From Streptomyces iranensis (GTDB taxonomy: Bacteria; Actinomycetota; Actinomycetes; Streptomycetales; Streptomycetaceae): a DNA stretch of 64,000 nucleotides. Position 1 is the stretch's first letter, and every line of letters begins with the position of its first letter. This document shows positions 8,297-15,224 of this stretch, one piece after another. The stretch spans positions 1 to 64,000 of the forward strand of contig NZ_JAGGLR010000002.1 of the NCBI RefSeq assembly GCF_017874715.1, read 5' to 3'. The notes under the pieces are model-generated. The model was not told the DNA's origin, searched no databases, and was given only the letters and a program-made list of their open reading frames with translations. A program made the translations under genes and the position numbers.

Positions 8297-8758
8297 TTAC
8301 TCCGTTGGACCGGGGTCCGGCGGCATCGGCATGATCGCGCACTCCTCCGTGTGCTGACACTTGGCCGCCACGACGGCCGGGTCCTTGCCGGGCGGGCCCC
8401 ACAGTTCCGCGTCCACCTCGAACCCGAGCTGCGAGAGGCGGTCCTTCGTACGCTCCAGGATGGCCGGGTCGTAGTTCCTGGGGTTGTAGCCGGGCGTGTG
8501 GTGGACGTAGCCGCCCCGCCGCGCACACAGGCTGGAGTACAGGTATGTGTGCAGGATGAGCGCATGCCATCCCTCGTCGACGACCCGCGACGGAGTCAGG
8601 TTCTTCCCGGGGGAGCACGATGCGGCGATCACGAACTTCGTGGCCTCGTCAACGATCCGGCCGGCCATGCTCTCTGCCATGTCCGGATTGTTGTCCATGA
8701 CGGTCTTGATCACGCCTGATCGGTCGTCGGTATCGAGCAGAGCTGTACCGTGGCTCAT
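8297..8758 (-). CDS. glycine-rich-domain-protein-like (DUF1399-like) hypothetical
   Basis: The 153-aa protein starts at ATG 8758, with AGAAGAGG seven bases upstream; an upstream in-frame start lacks this. It contains SRVVDEGWHALILHT followed by a Cys/His-rich part (GGYVHHTPGYNPRNYDP and KCQHT), a pattern I associate with small actinomycete relatives of glycine-rich domain-containing proteins. Biochemical function is unknown; the spaced histidines and cysteines could bind metal. It lies in the leftmost operon of the integrated element, upstream of the 46-aa peptide. Confidence 0.65.
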   Translation of the reverse strand: MSHGTALLDTDDRSGVIKTVMDNNPDMAESMAGRIVDEATKFVIAASCSPGKNLTPSRVVDEGWHALILHTYLYSSLCARRGGYVHHTPGYNPRNYDPAILERTKDRLSQLGFEVDAELWGPPGKDPAVVAAKCQHTEECAIMPMPPDPGPTE

Positions 8759-9108
8759 GCGCGTGCCTCTTCTCTGTGAGTGGTGCGCTGCCCTCGTCCC
8801 GGTCACCGGCCTCCAAGCACGCGACTGGGACGAGGCTGTTCACGGCCCCCGCCCCCCATCCCGTCGCACGTCACCGGGATTCGGAGCGGGGACCACGGTC
8901 CGGAGTCGGAGCCGACCTCCACCGGACCGCTTCCTGCCTGCCTGACTTTCCAGCGCCCGACAGGCAGGGGCTTGATGCGGGGATCCTGAGAGCGCCCCTT
9001 CCACACCCCAAGGACCCCGGCGGCGGCGTGGACACGACGCGTGGGAAGCGTCCGCCGCCGATGCCTGCCCCCTCCGCAGCCGGTGATCAGGGGGGGACGA
9101 GGAAGTCA
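8759..9108. other. 350-bp gene-free stretch with one hairpin
   Basis: No supported gene lies here. CCTCGTCCC (8792-8800) pairs with GGGACGAGG (8827-8835), and four more inner pairs give about a 13-bp stem. It sits between two leftward genes and could be a terminator for the upstream pair or a leader structure for the gene at 8758. The remainder is GC-rich with no other feature seen. Confidence 0.45.
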
Positions 9109-9393
9109 TCAGGCGGGGTGACTTGCGGCCTCCTGAATTCGCGCCAGCCGCCGCTGTCGATCCTCCGCAACCATGATCACGTCGGAGAGGGCCAGCTGAA
9201 GCAGCTTGATCGCGGCCTGTGCATCTTCGAGCGACGTGGACGGGTCCGCCAGGTACCGCGACGACGCCCTGATGGCTGCGCGCCCCCGGTCCTCGAACGT
9301 CACGGCGGCCCTTTCGCGAGGCGTCACGGCCGCGACACGCGAGATCGCCTCTCGTCGCGGCAGGTGGTCGTCCCTGCTGGGGAACCACGTCAC
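9109..9393 (-). CDS. hypothetical protein, 94 aa, coupled to the resolvase-like gene
   Basis: GTG 9393 overlaps the TGA of the upstream gene (GTGA), so translation is coupled. The product begins VTWFPSRDDHLPRREAISRV and is mostly helical, with an acidic/alanine-rich middle (STSLEDAQAAIKLLQLAL). I do not recognise a family. The tight overlap implies that it works with the catalytically altered resolvase-like protein. Confidence 0.65.
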   Translation of the reverse strand: MTWFPSRDDHLPRREAISRVAAVTPRERAAVTFEDRGRAAIRASSRYLADPSTSLEDAQAAIKLLQLALSDVIMVAEDRQRRLARIQEAASHPA

Positions 9394-9854
9394 GACATCG
9401 CCCCGTCGTGGCGGACCAGCGTCGCCCCCGGCCCGATCTGCGTCCCGCTGGCCCGGATCCGGCGCAGGGCCGCGTCTCGGGAGTTGGGCGGTGGCGGTGC
9501 TGCGGCGTCTTCCACGGCCACGCATGTCCCACCGATGTCGCTGACGAGCTTCCGCAGTTGGGCTCGGATCTCCAGGTCGTACGCGACCCGGTTCCAGGTC
9601 GCCACCAGGCACACGATGCGACGACCCTGGCCCTCTTGCCTCATCGCCGCGATCATGCCTTGCCAGAACGGCCGACGCTCACCCACAGCAGCGTCCCCGC
9701 GGTCGATCCACTGCCCCGCAACGTCCCAGCCCATCTCAGCCGTGTAGGCCCGGCAGATGGTGACGCGGGCGAGTAGTCGATCCGTCTGGCTGGTCTCCTC
9801 ACGGTCGTAGATGAATACGAGAGATGGTTTCGTTGCGTCGCTGTCCATGCGCAA
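9390..9854 (-). CDS. stand-alone resolvase-like domain lacking the catalytic serine
   Basis: About 154 aa, matching the serine-recombinase N-terminal fold: a first strand VFIYDREE, then GWDVAGQWIDRGD, RRPFWQGMIAAM and an ATWNRV segment. In active enzymes the first strand carries R-x-S; here it reads R-E-E, so the nucleophile (about position 20) is missing. No DNA-binding or zinc domain follows. TTG 9854 is favoured because AAGAGGG lies seven bases upstream. A regulatory or accessory role is more likely than recombination. It is divergent from the HTH gene and shares its operator. Confidence 0.65.
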   Translation of the reverse strand: MRMDSDATKPSLVFIYDREETSQTDRLLARVTICRAYTAEMGWDVAGQWIDRGDAAVGERRPFWQGMIAAMRQEGQGRRIVCLVATWNRVAYDLEIRAQLRKLVSDIGGTCVAVEDAAAPPPPNSRDAALRRIRASGTQIGPGATLVRHDGAMS

Positions 9855-9894
9855 ACTGTGGCCCTCTTGACAGGACGTTTGAACCTCTTGGGAC

Positions 9895-9938
9895 GGGACA
9901 GCTAGGACAGCTTCGCGCTATGGTCCTAAGTGTCCTAA
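9895..9938. promoter_or_regulatory. repeat-rich operator between divergent element genes
   Basis: GGGACAG (9895-9901) and AGGACAG (9904-9910) are direct repeats nine bases apart. GTCCTAA occurs twice, also nine bases apart (9923-9929 and 9932-9938). TAGGACA (9903-9909) and TGTCCTA (9931-9937) form an inverted pair. The cluster lies in the 100-bp gap between the resolvase-like and HTH genes and is the likely binding site of the HTH protein, setting the element's regulatory switch. Confidence 0.6.
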
Positions 9939-9956
9939 ACGTCCGGGGGAGGAATC

Positions 9957-10697
9957 TTGAACGAAGCTCTTCGAGATGCTATGGCCGACGCGCACGTATC
10001 GCCCAACCGCCTCGCTCGTATGGTGGGAGTGTCCACCAAGACCGCAGAGCGATGGTTGAAGGATCCTAGTCGGGCTCCACACCCCGACACGAGAGCCGCC
10101 GTCGCGAAGGCGTTAGGAGTAGATGACGGCATGTTGTGGCCGAGGGCAGCCAGGTCGGTTGTCAAGACGGGGGCTAGCCGCGAGATCATCCAAGCCTATC
10201 CATACCGAAACGCCTGTCCCACGTCCGTGTGGGGGCAGTTGATTGACGCAGCGGCGCACAGCATTACGTTTGCTGGTTACACCAATTACTTCGTGTGGCA
10301 GGAGCAACCCCGCCTCGTCGACCGGTTGGCGGCTAAGGCGGCGTCCGGCTGCTCTGTGCGGTTCCTCGTCGGAGATCCCGACTCGGAGGTGACCCGACGT
10401 CGGGAAGAGATCGAAGGAGTACCGCTCACCGTCAGTACGCGGATCAGGATCACGCTCGACGCGCTGTCGAAGCTGAATCACATTGACGGTGTCGACGCTC
10501 GGTTCAGTGATGAGCACATTGCCCTGTCGGTGTTCAGCTTCGACTCCGAAATGCTGGTGACCCCGCACCTGTCGAGCCTTCTTGGTCATGAATCGCCGAT
10601 GTTCCACCTGCATCGGATGGGCGACGACGGCCTGCACGACCGGTTCGCCGGCCACGTGTCTGCGCTCTGGGAGAGCGGACGGCCTGTCTGGGAGTAG
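9957..10697 (+). CDS. HTH regulator with a phospholipase-D-like C-terminal domain (DUF5919-like)
   Basis: The 246-aa protein starts at TTG 9957, four bases after GGAGG. Residues 1-60 form an XRE/Cro-type helix-turn-helix (NRLARMVGVSTKTAERWL). Residues about 75-240 resemble PLD-like/DUF5919 effector domains found behind HTH regions in Streptomyces (AAHSITFAGYTNYFVWQEQ, SVRFLVGDPDSEVTRRREE, a late DRFAGHVSALW). The catalytic HKD signature is not evident, so the domain is probably a sensor. Its place beside the repeat-rich operator makes it the likely element repressor. Confidence 0.65.
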   Translation: MNEALRDAMADAHVSPNRLARMVGVSTKTAERWLKDPSRAPHPDTRAAVAKALGVDDGMLWPRAARSVVKTGASREIIQAYPYRNACPTSVWGQLIDAAAHSITFAGYTNYFVWQEQPRLVDRLAAKAASGCSVRFLVGDPDSEVTRRREEIEGVPLTVSTRIRITLDALSKLNHIDGVDARFSDEHIALSVFSFDSEMLVTPHLSSLLGHESPMFHLHRMGDDGLHDRFAGHVSALWESGRPVWE

Positions 10698-10710
10698 TCG
10701 CCGGAAACGC

Positions 10711-10744
10711 AAAAAGCCCCCGCCGGATGATCCCGACGGGGGCT
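10711..10744 (-). terminator. intrinsic terminator
   Basis: AGCCCCCG (10715-10722) pairs with CGGGGGCT (10737-10744). On the minus strand the stem runs into a T-tract (AAAAA at 10711-10715). It ends leftward transcription of the terminase region, and the stem may also stop the rightward HTH gene. Confidence 0.8.
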
Positions 10745-10755
10745 GCTGTATGTGA

Positions 10756-10911
10756 TCATTTCGTCTGACGGTCGCCAACGGGACGGTGCTGGCACGTGCA
10801 CCCATCGCCGACACACCGGGCATGGCCTTCGGGGCGTCGCTCGTCGGCCGCTAGCCACCCAAGAGAGCGGGAGCGGTCGTGACCGGGGGCGCGCACGATA
10901 GCGCGCGGCAT
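10756..10911 (-). pseudogene. truncated phage terminase large subunit (5' end only)
   Basis: ATG 10911 lies eight bases after the terminase small-subunit stop. The frame begins MPRAIVRAPGHDRSRSLGWL, the N-terminus I expect for actinophage terminase large subunits. It then diverges into a short Cys-containing tail (HARCVGDGCTCQH) and stops after 51 aa; the normal protein exceeds 450 aa and has ATPase and nuclease motifs. A large internal deletion has joined the terminase start to the end of another reading frame. This break is the main evidence that the prophage is defective. Confidence 0.7.
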
Positions 10912-10919
10912 CCGGGTTC

Positions 10920-11387
10920 CTAACTGGTGAGTCGCGCCCTGCGCGAGTTGATGTCCGAGACGTTTCCGGCGCTCTGTACGGGCGCCTGCGGGCGTGAAGT
11001 CGGGTCGTCGACCTTCAGTTTCAGGCGGGCTCTGTCCTCTGGCGTAGCGCCGAATTTGGCAGCCCTGAGGCGCACTTCGGCGGCCAGAGTCCACTGACCC
11101 TTCGCCCACATCGAGTGATGCATCAGCGCCGTGTCGACGAGGAACGCCCAGTCGGTGTCAGTGAAGGTCTGCGCCTGCGGCGACTTCCGCCACGTCAGCC
11201 ACCACGCAACAGTCATGGGATGCCACTCGATGATCTCGCCAGTCTTGGCGTTGACACCCAGGGCACCCTCTGGCAGCTCGGGGCCGCGGAGTTCATCATC
11301 AGGGGTGATGACGGTCTCAGGGATGGCGTCGGCGTTGCGCCGACGGCGCTTGGCAGGGTCTTTGGGGGCGGGACCTCGTCCGGCCAC
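10920..11387 (-). CDS. phage terminase small subunit
   Basis: The 155-aa protein starts at GTG 11387 behind GGGAGG. It has the typical actinophage small-terminase layout: AGRGPAPKDPAKRRRRN at the start, a WHPMTVAWWLTWRKSP segment, FTDTDWAFLVDTALMHH, then AAKFGATPEDRARLKLKV and a basic tail. It would recognise packaging DNA and load the large subunit. Because the large subunit is truncated, it is likely non-functional in packaging here. Confidence 0.85.
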   Translation of the reverse strand: MAGRGPAPKDPAKRRRRNADAIPETVITPDDELRGPELPEGALGVNAKTGEIIEWHPMTVAWWLTWRKSPQAQTFTDTDWAFLVDTALMHHSMWAKGQWTLAAEVRLRAAKFGATPEDRARLKLKVDDPTSRPQAPVQSAGNVSDINSRRARLTS

Positions 11388-11443
11388 TTCGGTACCTCCC
11401 GGGTCAGGAACGGCAGCGCCGTCCCATGTCGGGGGCTACACCG

Positions 11444-11722
11444 TCAGTCGATTGCGGGGGTATCCCCCTCATTGATCACCAGGCCGCCCACGGGCACGCC
11501 GTTGCGCACCAGGAGCGTCAAGGGGCGGTCCGTGTCCTCGTCTGCGTATCCGCCCTCGAAGTGGGTCTCTCCGAAGCCGCCCCAAAGGATCTGGCTCGGG
11601 TCACCCCACGGAAACACCGGGTTGTTAGACGCACGGACGCGCAGCTCACCTTTAGAAGTGAGAACCACGTCCCCCGGCTGCCACGTCGCGCCAAGGCTGG
11701 TGATGGTGTGTGCCTCGCTCAT
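11444..11722 (-). CDS. phage-type hypothetical protein, 92 aa
   Basis: It starts at ATG 11722, four bases after the prim-pol stop, so the two are co-transcribed. The product (MSEAHTITSLGATWQPGDVV...) looks like a small beta-rich protein with conserved tryptophans and a FGETHFEGGYAD stretch. I have a weak impression of a common actinophage early-region protein but cannot name a family or function. Confidence 0.6.
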   Translation of the reverse strand: MSEAHTITSLGATWQPGDVVLTSKGELRVRASNNPVFPWGDPSQILWGGFGETHFEGGYADEDTDRPLTLLVRNGVPVGGLVINEGDTPAID

Positions 11723-11726
11723 GGCT

Positions 11727-12356
11727 TCAGCATGCCTTGCGGGTCTGACACCCAGACGTCAGCTTGGAAACCACCGCGGAGAGGTCCGCGAGGATCGACG
11801 GGGAGTTGCCATGTCGGCGCCTCGTCATTGCGATGTAGCGGCCGGTCCCGTAGACCTCTACGGCCGTACCGTCGGGGCGTCGGATGCGGCGTCCCTGTCG
11901 GACGTTCGCGCGGCCCCAGATATGCAAGCCGTCGCCGGATGGGGAGACCTCTACGTAGGTGGTCCCTGCGTCACGGAGGATGGCTGCTGCCCACGGCGCC
12001 AGTCGACCCGTGAGTGTGTTGATGCTGTGGTCCAGGTCGAGACAGACGATGTCGTCCTCGTCGCTCAGGACGAAGCCCAGACCGACGCCGGCCGTCGAAA
12101 CGGTGGCGTCCTTGTAGGTGCTCCACGTCCGCGGGTCCGTCGACGAGGCAGCCATGCCGGCCACCGTCAACGGGACCTTCGTGGAGGAGCGTCGGACCCA
12201 CCTGTCGCGGGTCGTCAGCTCAATGGGGAGCGGGTTGTTCTTCGCCGCGCGGTGAGACGCCATGCGACAGCGGGTGGAGCAAAAGCGCGCACGGTGGGAG
12301 CGGCTCGCCTTCAGCGGCTCCGGGCACCGTGCGCAAGTCACGTTCTCCCTCTCCAT
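11727..12356 (-). CDS. bifunctional primase/polymerase N-terminal-like protein with zinc finger
   Basis: The 209-aa protein has an N-terminal Cys cluster (CARCPEP and FCSTRCRMASHR) that should bind zinc. A prim-pol core follows, with the acidic motif CLDLDH, SPSGDGLHIWG and EVYGTGRYIAMT. The family makes primers or short DNA for plasmid and phage replication. No helicase domain is fused, so it is a short version or depends on host helicase. It sits in the replication/packaging block of the element. Confidence 0.75.
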   Translation of the reverse strand: MERENVTCARCPEPLKASRSHRARFCSTRCRMASHRAAKNNPLPIELTTRDRWVRRSSTKVPLTVAGMAASSTDPRTWSTYKDATVSTAGVGLGFVLSDEDDIVCLDLDHSINTLTGRLAPWAAAILRDAGTTYVEVSPSGDGLHIWGRANVRQGRRIRRPDGTAVEVYGTGRYIAMTRRRHGNSPSILADLSAVVSKLTSGCQTRKAC

Positions 12357-12371
12357 GGCTCCATCCTAGCA

Positions 12372-12444
12372 CGGCGCGTTACGGTAATACCCGGCTTGAC
12401 CTGCGATTTTTCAAACCATCATCAGGTCCGGCGCGTTACGGTAA
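12372..12444. repeat. two 16-bp direct repeats upstream of prim-pol
   Basis: CGGCGCGTTACGGTAA occurs at 12372-12387 and again at 12429-12444, 57 bases apart and in the same orientation. The first copy lies just upstream of the prim-pol start and the second covers the end of a small upstream frame. Spacing and placement suit an operator or stoperator for an element regulator, or a replication iteron. Confidence 0.75.
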
Positions 12445-12615
12445 ATCACCCCCGTACCGCTCAGATACCTCTAGGAAGCCCTGTGTGGGCGCCTCCCGGT
12501 CCGCCACGACCGACCATGCGCGCACGGAGTACCTGGTGTAGGTACTCGGGTGGAGCAGCCACATGCCAACGTCACCCACATCTGAGACTGCGATGTGCGC
12601 GTGTGAAGCGGCCAT
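12436..12615 (-). CDS. possible small protein, 59 aa
   Basis: The frame from ATG 12615 has about 70% G or C at third positions, better than the alternative frames, and encodes MAASHAHIAVSDVGDVGMWL and a 39-residue remainder. No clear ribosome-binding site precedes it and no family is recognised. It lies between the HNH and prim-pol genes and may be a remnant. Confidence 0.3.
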   Translation of the reverse strand: MAASHAHIAVSDVGDVGMWLLHPSTYTRYSVRAWSVVADREAPTQGFLEVSERYGGDLP

Positions 12616-12649
12616 CTGCGTGTACGCAGACGCAGTGTCAACCGCATCG

Positions 12650-12964
12650 TCAGTCCTCCAGTGCTGGATGTGTAGACGTCGGCCGCTGTGTACGCACGCG
12701 CTTGAGCCCCGCTGCTGTGCCACCTTCACGTGCGCTCTTGCGCTCATGACACCAGCGACACAGCAACGTCAGGTTGCTGTCGTCGTCAGAACCACCGAGC
12801 GACGCGGGTATCACGTGGTCCACGTCAGTGCCTGGCTGGGTGCATCGTCCGCCCACCTCGAACACCGTGGTACACCGGTAGCCGTCACGGCGCTTGATCC
12901 TGCGCACGATGGCTGGCCAGTTCTTCGGGAGGCTGGCACGTCGGTTGCTGTTGGCCCACGCCAT
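12650..12964 (-). CDS. HNH endonuclease
   Basis: The 104-aa phage-type HNH protein starts at ATG 12964 after GGAGG (a GTG three bases upstream is also possible). It shows a basic N-terminus, a CTTVFEVGGRC zinc-site half, the DVDHVIPASLGGSDDDSNL ββα core with catalytic His, and LLCRWCHERKSA. In actinophages such small HNH enzymes usually lie next to the terminase genes and assist DNA packaging, which fits the gene order here. Target specificity is unknown. Confidence 0.85.
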   Translation of the reverse strand: MAWANSNRRASLPKNWPAIVRRIKRRDGYRCTTVFEVGGRCTQPGTDVDHVIPASLGGSDDDSNLTLLCRWCHERKSAREGGTAAGLKRVRTQRPTSTHPALED

Positions 12965-13083
12965 CACGCCTCCCTGGAAATGGAACAGCCCTGCGCGCAG
13001 GGGTCTTCACTGCGGCAGGGCTGGTCGGTACCTTCGAAGTGGAGCCCCTGGCCGAGCTGCGACGGTCAGGGTCTTCTTTGTTC

Positions 13084-13160
13084 TGGTCGGGATAGCAGGA
13101 CTCGGACCTGCGGCCTCCCGCTCCCAAAGCGGGCGCTCTTCCTACTGAGCTACATCCCGG
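13084..13160 (-). tRNA. tRNA-Pro (anticodon UGG), CCA encoded
   Basis: The minus strand folds into a full cloverleaf: acceptor CGGGATG/TATCCCG, anticodon stem CCCGC/GCGGG with loop TTTGGGA, and a T-arm around GTCCGAGTC. The 3' CCA is encoded. It lies inside the mobile element. UGG reads CCA/CCG-type proline codons, some of which are rare in a high-GC host. Confidence 0.9.
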
Positions 13161-13231
13161 GGTTCTTCCGTGCATACTTAGCCTTCTCGGGCGGCTTGGG
13201 GAGCCGCTTACGTGATCCTTGGGGGGATTCC

Positions 13232-13861
13232 ATGCGCACGTCCCGATACGCCGTCAGAGCGGCGTCTGTGGCCCTTCTCGGGGTTGTTCTGGTGGGCTGC
13301 TCGGAGAGCAGTGACGGGCCAGACGTCGACGGGCCGGCTACCTCCGCAGCTCCGTCGAAGCCAGCACAGAAGGCGGCTGAGGAGTCGCCTTCTCCATCGG
13401 CCTCCACGTCCGCGGCCCCGGTGATCGCCGTCGGCGAGACAGGCACGTTCGACGTCGGCGAGACGGACGACTACGGCGAGAACTACAAGGTGACGACCAA
13501 GATGCAGGTCACGGCCGTCAGCGCGAAGTACGTGACGCCGGCCGAGGTGGACACCACCAACAAGCCCAAGCAAGGCCAGTACGTGAAGCTGACGCTCACG
13601 CTGAAGAACGTCGGCAAGGCTCCAGCCGAGATCATGACCTACGGCATGATGCAGTGGGAGGACGACCAGACGGCCGCGCAGGACGCGAGCACGCTCGAAG
13701 GTGTCGGCGATGGGCCGGACCTCGATACGACGTACAAGCCTGGCCAGGCTGTCACGGGGTCGCTCGTCCTCGACGTCGGCCGTCGGGGCGGGAAGGTGAG
13801 TTACGTCGGTGGAGACGATCCGGGCAAAGGCCCGACGTTCGTCGTGAAGCTGCCGAAGTAG
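13232..13861 (+). CDS. DUF4352-type secreted lipoprotein carried by the element
   Basis: The 209-aa protein has a clear lipoprotein signal: basic MRTSRYAVR, a hydrophobic stretch and lipobox LVGC at about residues 19-22. A Ser/Pro/Ala-rich linker follows, then an immunoglobulin-like beta domain with the DUF4352 pattern (GQYVKLTLTLKNVGKAPAEI). It should be anchored on the outer face of the membrane. It is the only gene of this region read rightward, which suits an independently expressed lysogenic-conversion gene, perhaps for superinfection exclusion; that role is inference. Confidence 0.8.
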   Translation: MRTSRYAVRAASVALLGVVLVGCSESSDGPDVDGPATSAAPSKPAQKAAEESPSPSASTSAAPVIAVGETGTFDVGETDDYGENYKVTTKMQVTAVSAKYVTPAEVDTTNKPKQGQYVKLTLTLKNVGKAPAEIMTYGMMQWEDDQTAAQDASTLEGVGDGPDLDTTYKPGQAVTGSLVLDVGRRGGKVSYVGGDDPGKGPTFVVKLPK

Positions 13862-14266
13862 GAAGTCAGCTAGGCAGGGCGGCCGTCACCGCCAGGTGTC
13901 GCGCTGAGCGCGGATCGGTGCCCTGCCCTCTGTGCGCATTCCTGGCCCACCCAACCGGCACGCCAAGGGGCTTGCGCACCGCAGATCAACTAGGCAGGCG
14001 CCATGGGGCGGTCATTGAAGACGCCAGCCCTTCCGCTCGCGCCCCTGCCTAGGGTGTTGGACGTTGCGCCCGTCGGCTCCCGGTCTGCCCCAGGTCACCG
14101 ACTCAGGCCATGCCCTCTGTGCGCCAGAGGCTTGCCCCGAGAGGTCCCGGAGTGCGATGGCGCGACAGCAATGCGTCCCTGACGGCTCCCGAGTTGCCTC
14201 GGGCCACCGTCAGGGGCGTCGTCCGCCTCCCCGCGGGAGACGGCAAGCTAGACCCGAAGGTCCGCG
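13862..14266. other. gene-free 405-bp stretch with CTAGGCAGG repeats
   Basis: No convincing gene is seen. CTAGGCAGG occurs at 13870-13878 and 13990-13998, and its reverse complement at 14044-14052, so the last two can pair around a 45-base loop. A second short repeat, TGCCCTCTGTGCGC, appears near 13923 and 14109. The stretch lies among the element's tRNA genes and may hold decayed RNA genes or processing signals. Confidence 0.5.
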
Positions 14267-14337
14267 CTCCCCACCGTGGATTCGAACCACGATTTCCCGG
14301 TCCAGAGCCGGGCGTACTGCCGTTGTACGAACGGGGA
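14267..14337 (-). tRNA. tRNA-Gln (anticodon CUG)
   Basis: The cloverleaf is complete: acceptor TCCCCGT/GTGGGGA (one G-U and one G-T at the base), anticodon arm CCCGG-CTCTGGA-CCGGG, T-arm CGTGG-TTCGAAT-CCACG. CCA is not encoded. It lies in the element's tRNA cluster, read leftward. Confidence 0.9.
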
Positions 14338-14447
14338 AGGTGCTGACCAGGTCCCGCCGGTAGTCAGCGTGAGGGCAGCCGGGGTGTTGGCTTCCTCCCT
14401 CTACTTCGGGCGCGCGCTTCGAAGTCGCTGCGCGGGACGCCCCTCTG

Positions 14448-14520
14448 AGCTTCCGGCAGGGCTCGAACCTGCGGCCACCGCTTTACGAGAGCGGCGCTCT
14501 ACCGACTGAGCTACGGAAGC
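14448..14520 (-). tRNA. tRNA-Thr (anticodon CGU)
   Basis: The cloverleaf is complete: acceptor GCTTCCG/CGGAAGC, D-arm TAGCTCAGTCGGTAGAGC, anticodon arm CCGCT-CTCGTAA-AGCGG, T-arm GCAGG-TTCGAGC-CCTGC. CCA is not encoded. It is part of the element's leftward tRNA cluster. Confidence 0.9.
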
Positions 14521-14738
14521 GCGACGTCGGGCCGCTCCTTCGCCTCCCCGACTATCCCGAGTGCGCAAGGCTCCGACATCCGGGGAGGTGGATTTTCCTG
14601 CCGAAGCAGCCCCGTACCTGTCGACGGCTACGCCGATCACCGCGCGGGTAACTGTGGATTCCTCGCGGGTCGGCGGAGTTTGCTCGGTTGACGTGCCACA
14701 GGGACTAACCGGAGCTTGCGCATCCGTCATTGCGCTCG

Positions 14739-14849
14739 TGATCACGGCCGGATTCGAACCGGCGTTACGGCAGGCGTGGCCACTTGCCCCGAAGGGCGGG
14801 ACTCGATCCCTACTGCATGCGGCGTCTTCGGCCTCTGGACTACGTGATC
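14739..14849 (-). other. tRNA-like sequence with an oversized anticodon region (111 nt)
   Basis: The ends are those of a tRNA: acceptor GATCACG/CGTGATC is perfect, T-arm GCCGG-TTCGAAT-CCGGC is perfect, and a D-arm-like GTC...GAC follows TA at positions 8-9. Between D- and T-arms lie about 67 bases where about 27 are normal (about 40 in class II tRNAs). A weak anticodon stem CCGCA/TGCCG (one mismatch) can form with about 44 bases looped out, and the loop itself contains CCGAAG/CTTCGG-type pairing. It is either a damaged tRNA gene or a tRNA-like element with an insertion. Confidence 0.5.
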
Positions 14850-15129
14850 TGCCATCCCCCTTCCCGGGCTTCGAACGGGTCGAAGTCCCATGCACCGGGC
14901 GGGGAAACCTATGAACCATCCGGCGCCGCTCGACCGCGCTTCAAACCCGGAGGAGAGGACGGGGAGCGCAGGAACGGCGCCGGACGAGGGCGGGCAGAAG
15001 CGGACCGCCCGCCACTCGCGACGGTCGCCGTTCTCCTGCCCTACTACTGTTATGGGGCACAGATCTTGGTTTGGCACCGGCTGGCCGTCGAACGGGCCGC
15101 CCCGTCCTCCACCTGCAGAAATGCAAACT

Positions 15130-15224
15130 AGGGTCAGAAGGGTCAAACTAAGACCCTTTTTCAAGTCTCTCTAACGCGTGTAGAGAGAGTTAGAAATAGG
15201 GGTCTAGTTTGACCCTTTGACCCT
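15130..15224. repeat. long inverted repeat with nested hairpin beside the integrase gene
   Basis: The left arm (15130-15156, starting AGGGTCAGAAGGGTC) and right arm (15200-15224) are reverse complements over about 25 bases apart from one mismatch and one bulge. Each arm contains a doubled AGGGTCA motif. The 43-base loop holds a second hairpin, TCTCTCT/AGAGAGA, around AACGCGTGT. It lies downstream of the integrase gene in the otherwise gene-free 14850-15407 stretch and is AT-richer than its surroundings. It could be a terminator, an operator array or an origin-like site. Confidence 0.8.

Noticed and set aside
14857..14930. Another tRNA-like stretch with TTCGAA and CCCG/CGGG pairing
   Set aside because: The T-loop would have nine bases, the anticodon loop lacks U33 and no acceptor stem forms, so I could not support a tRNA.
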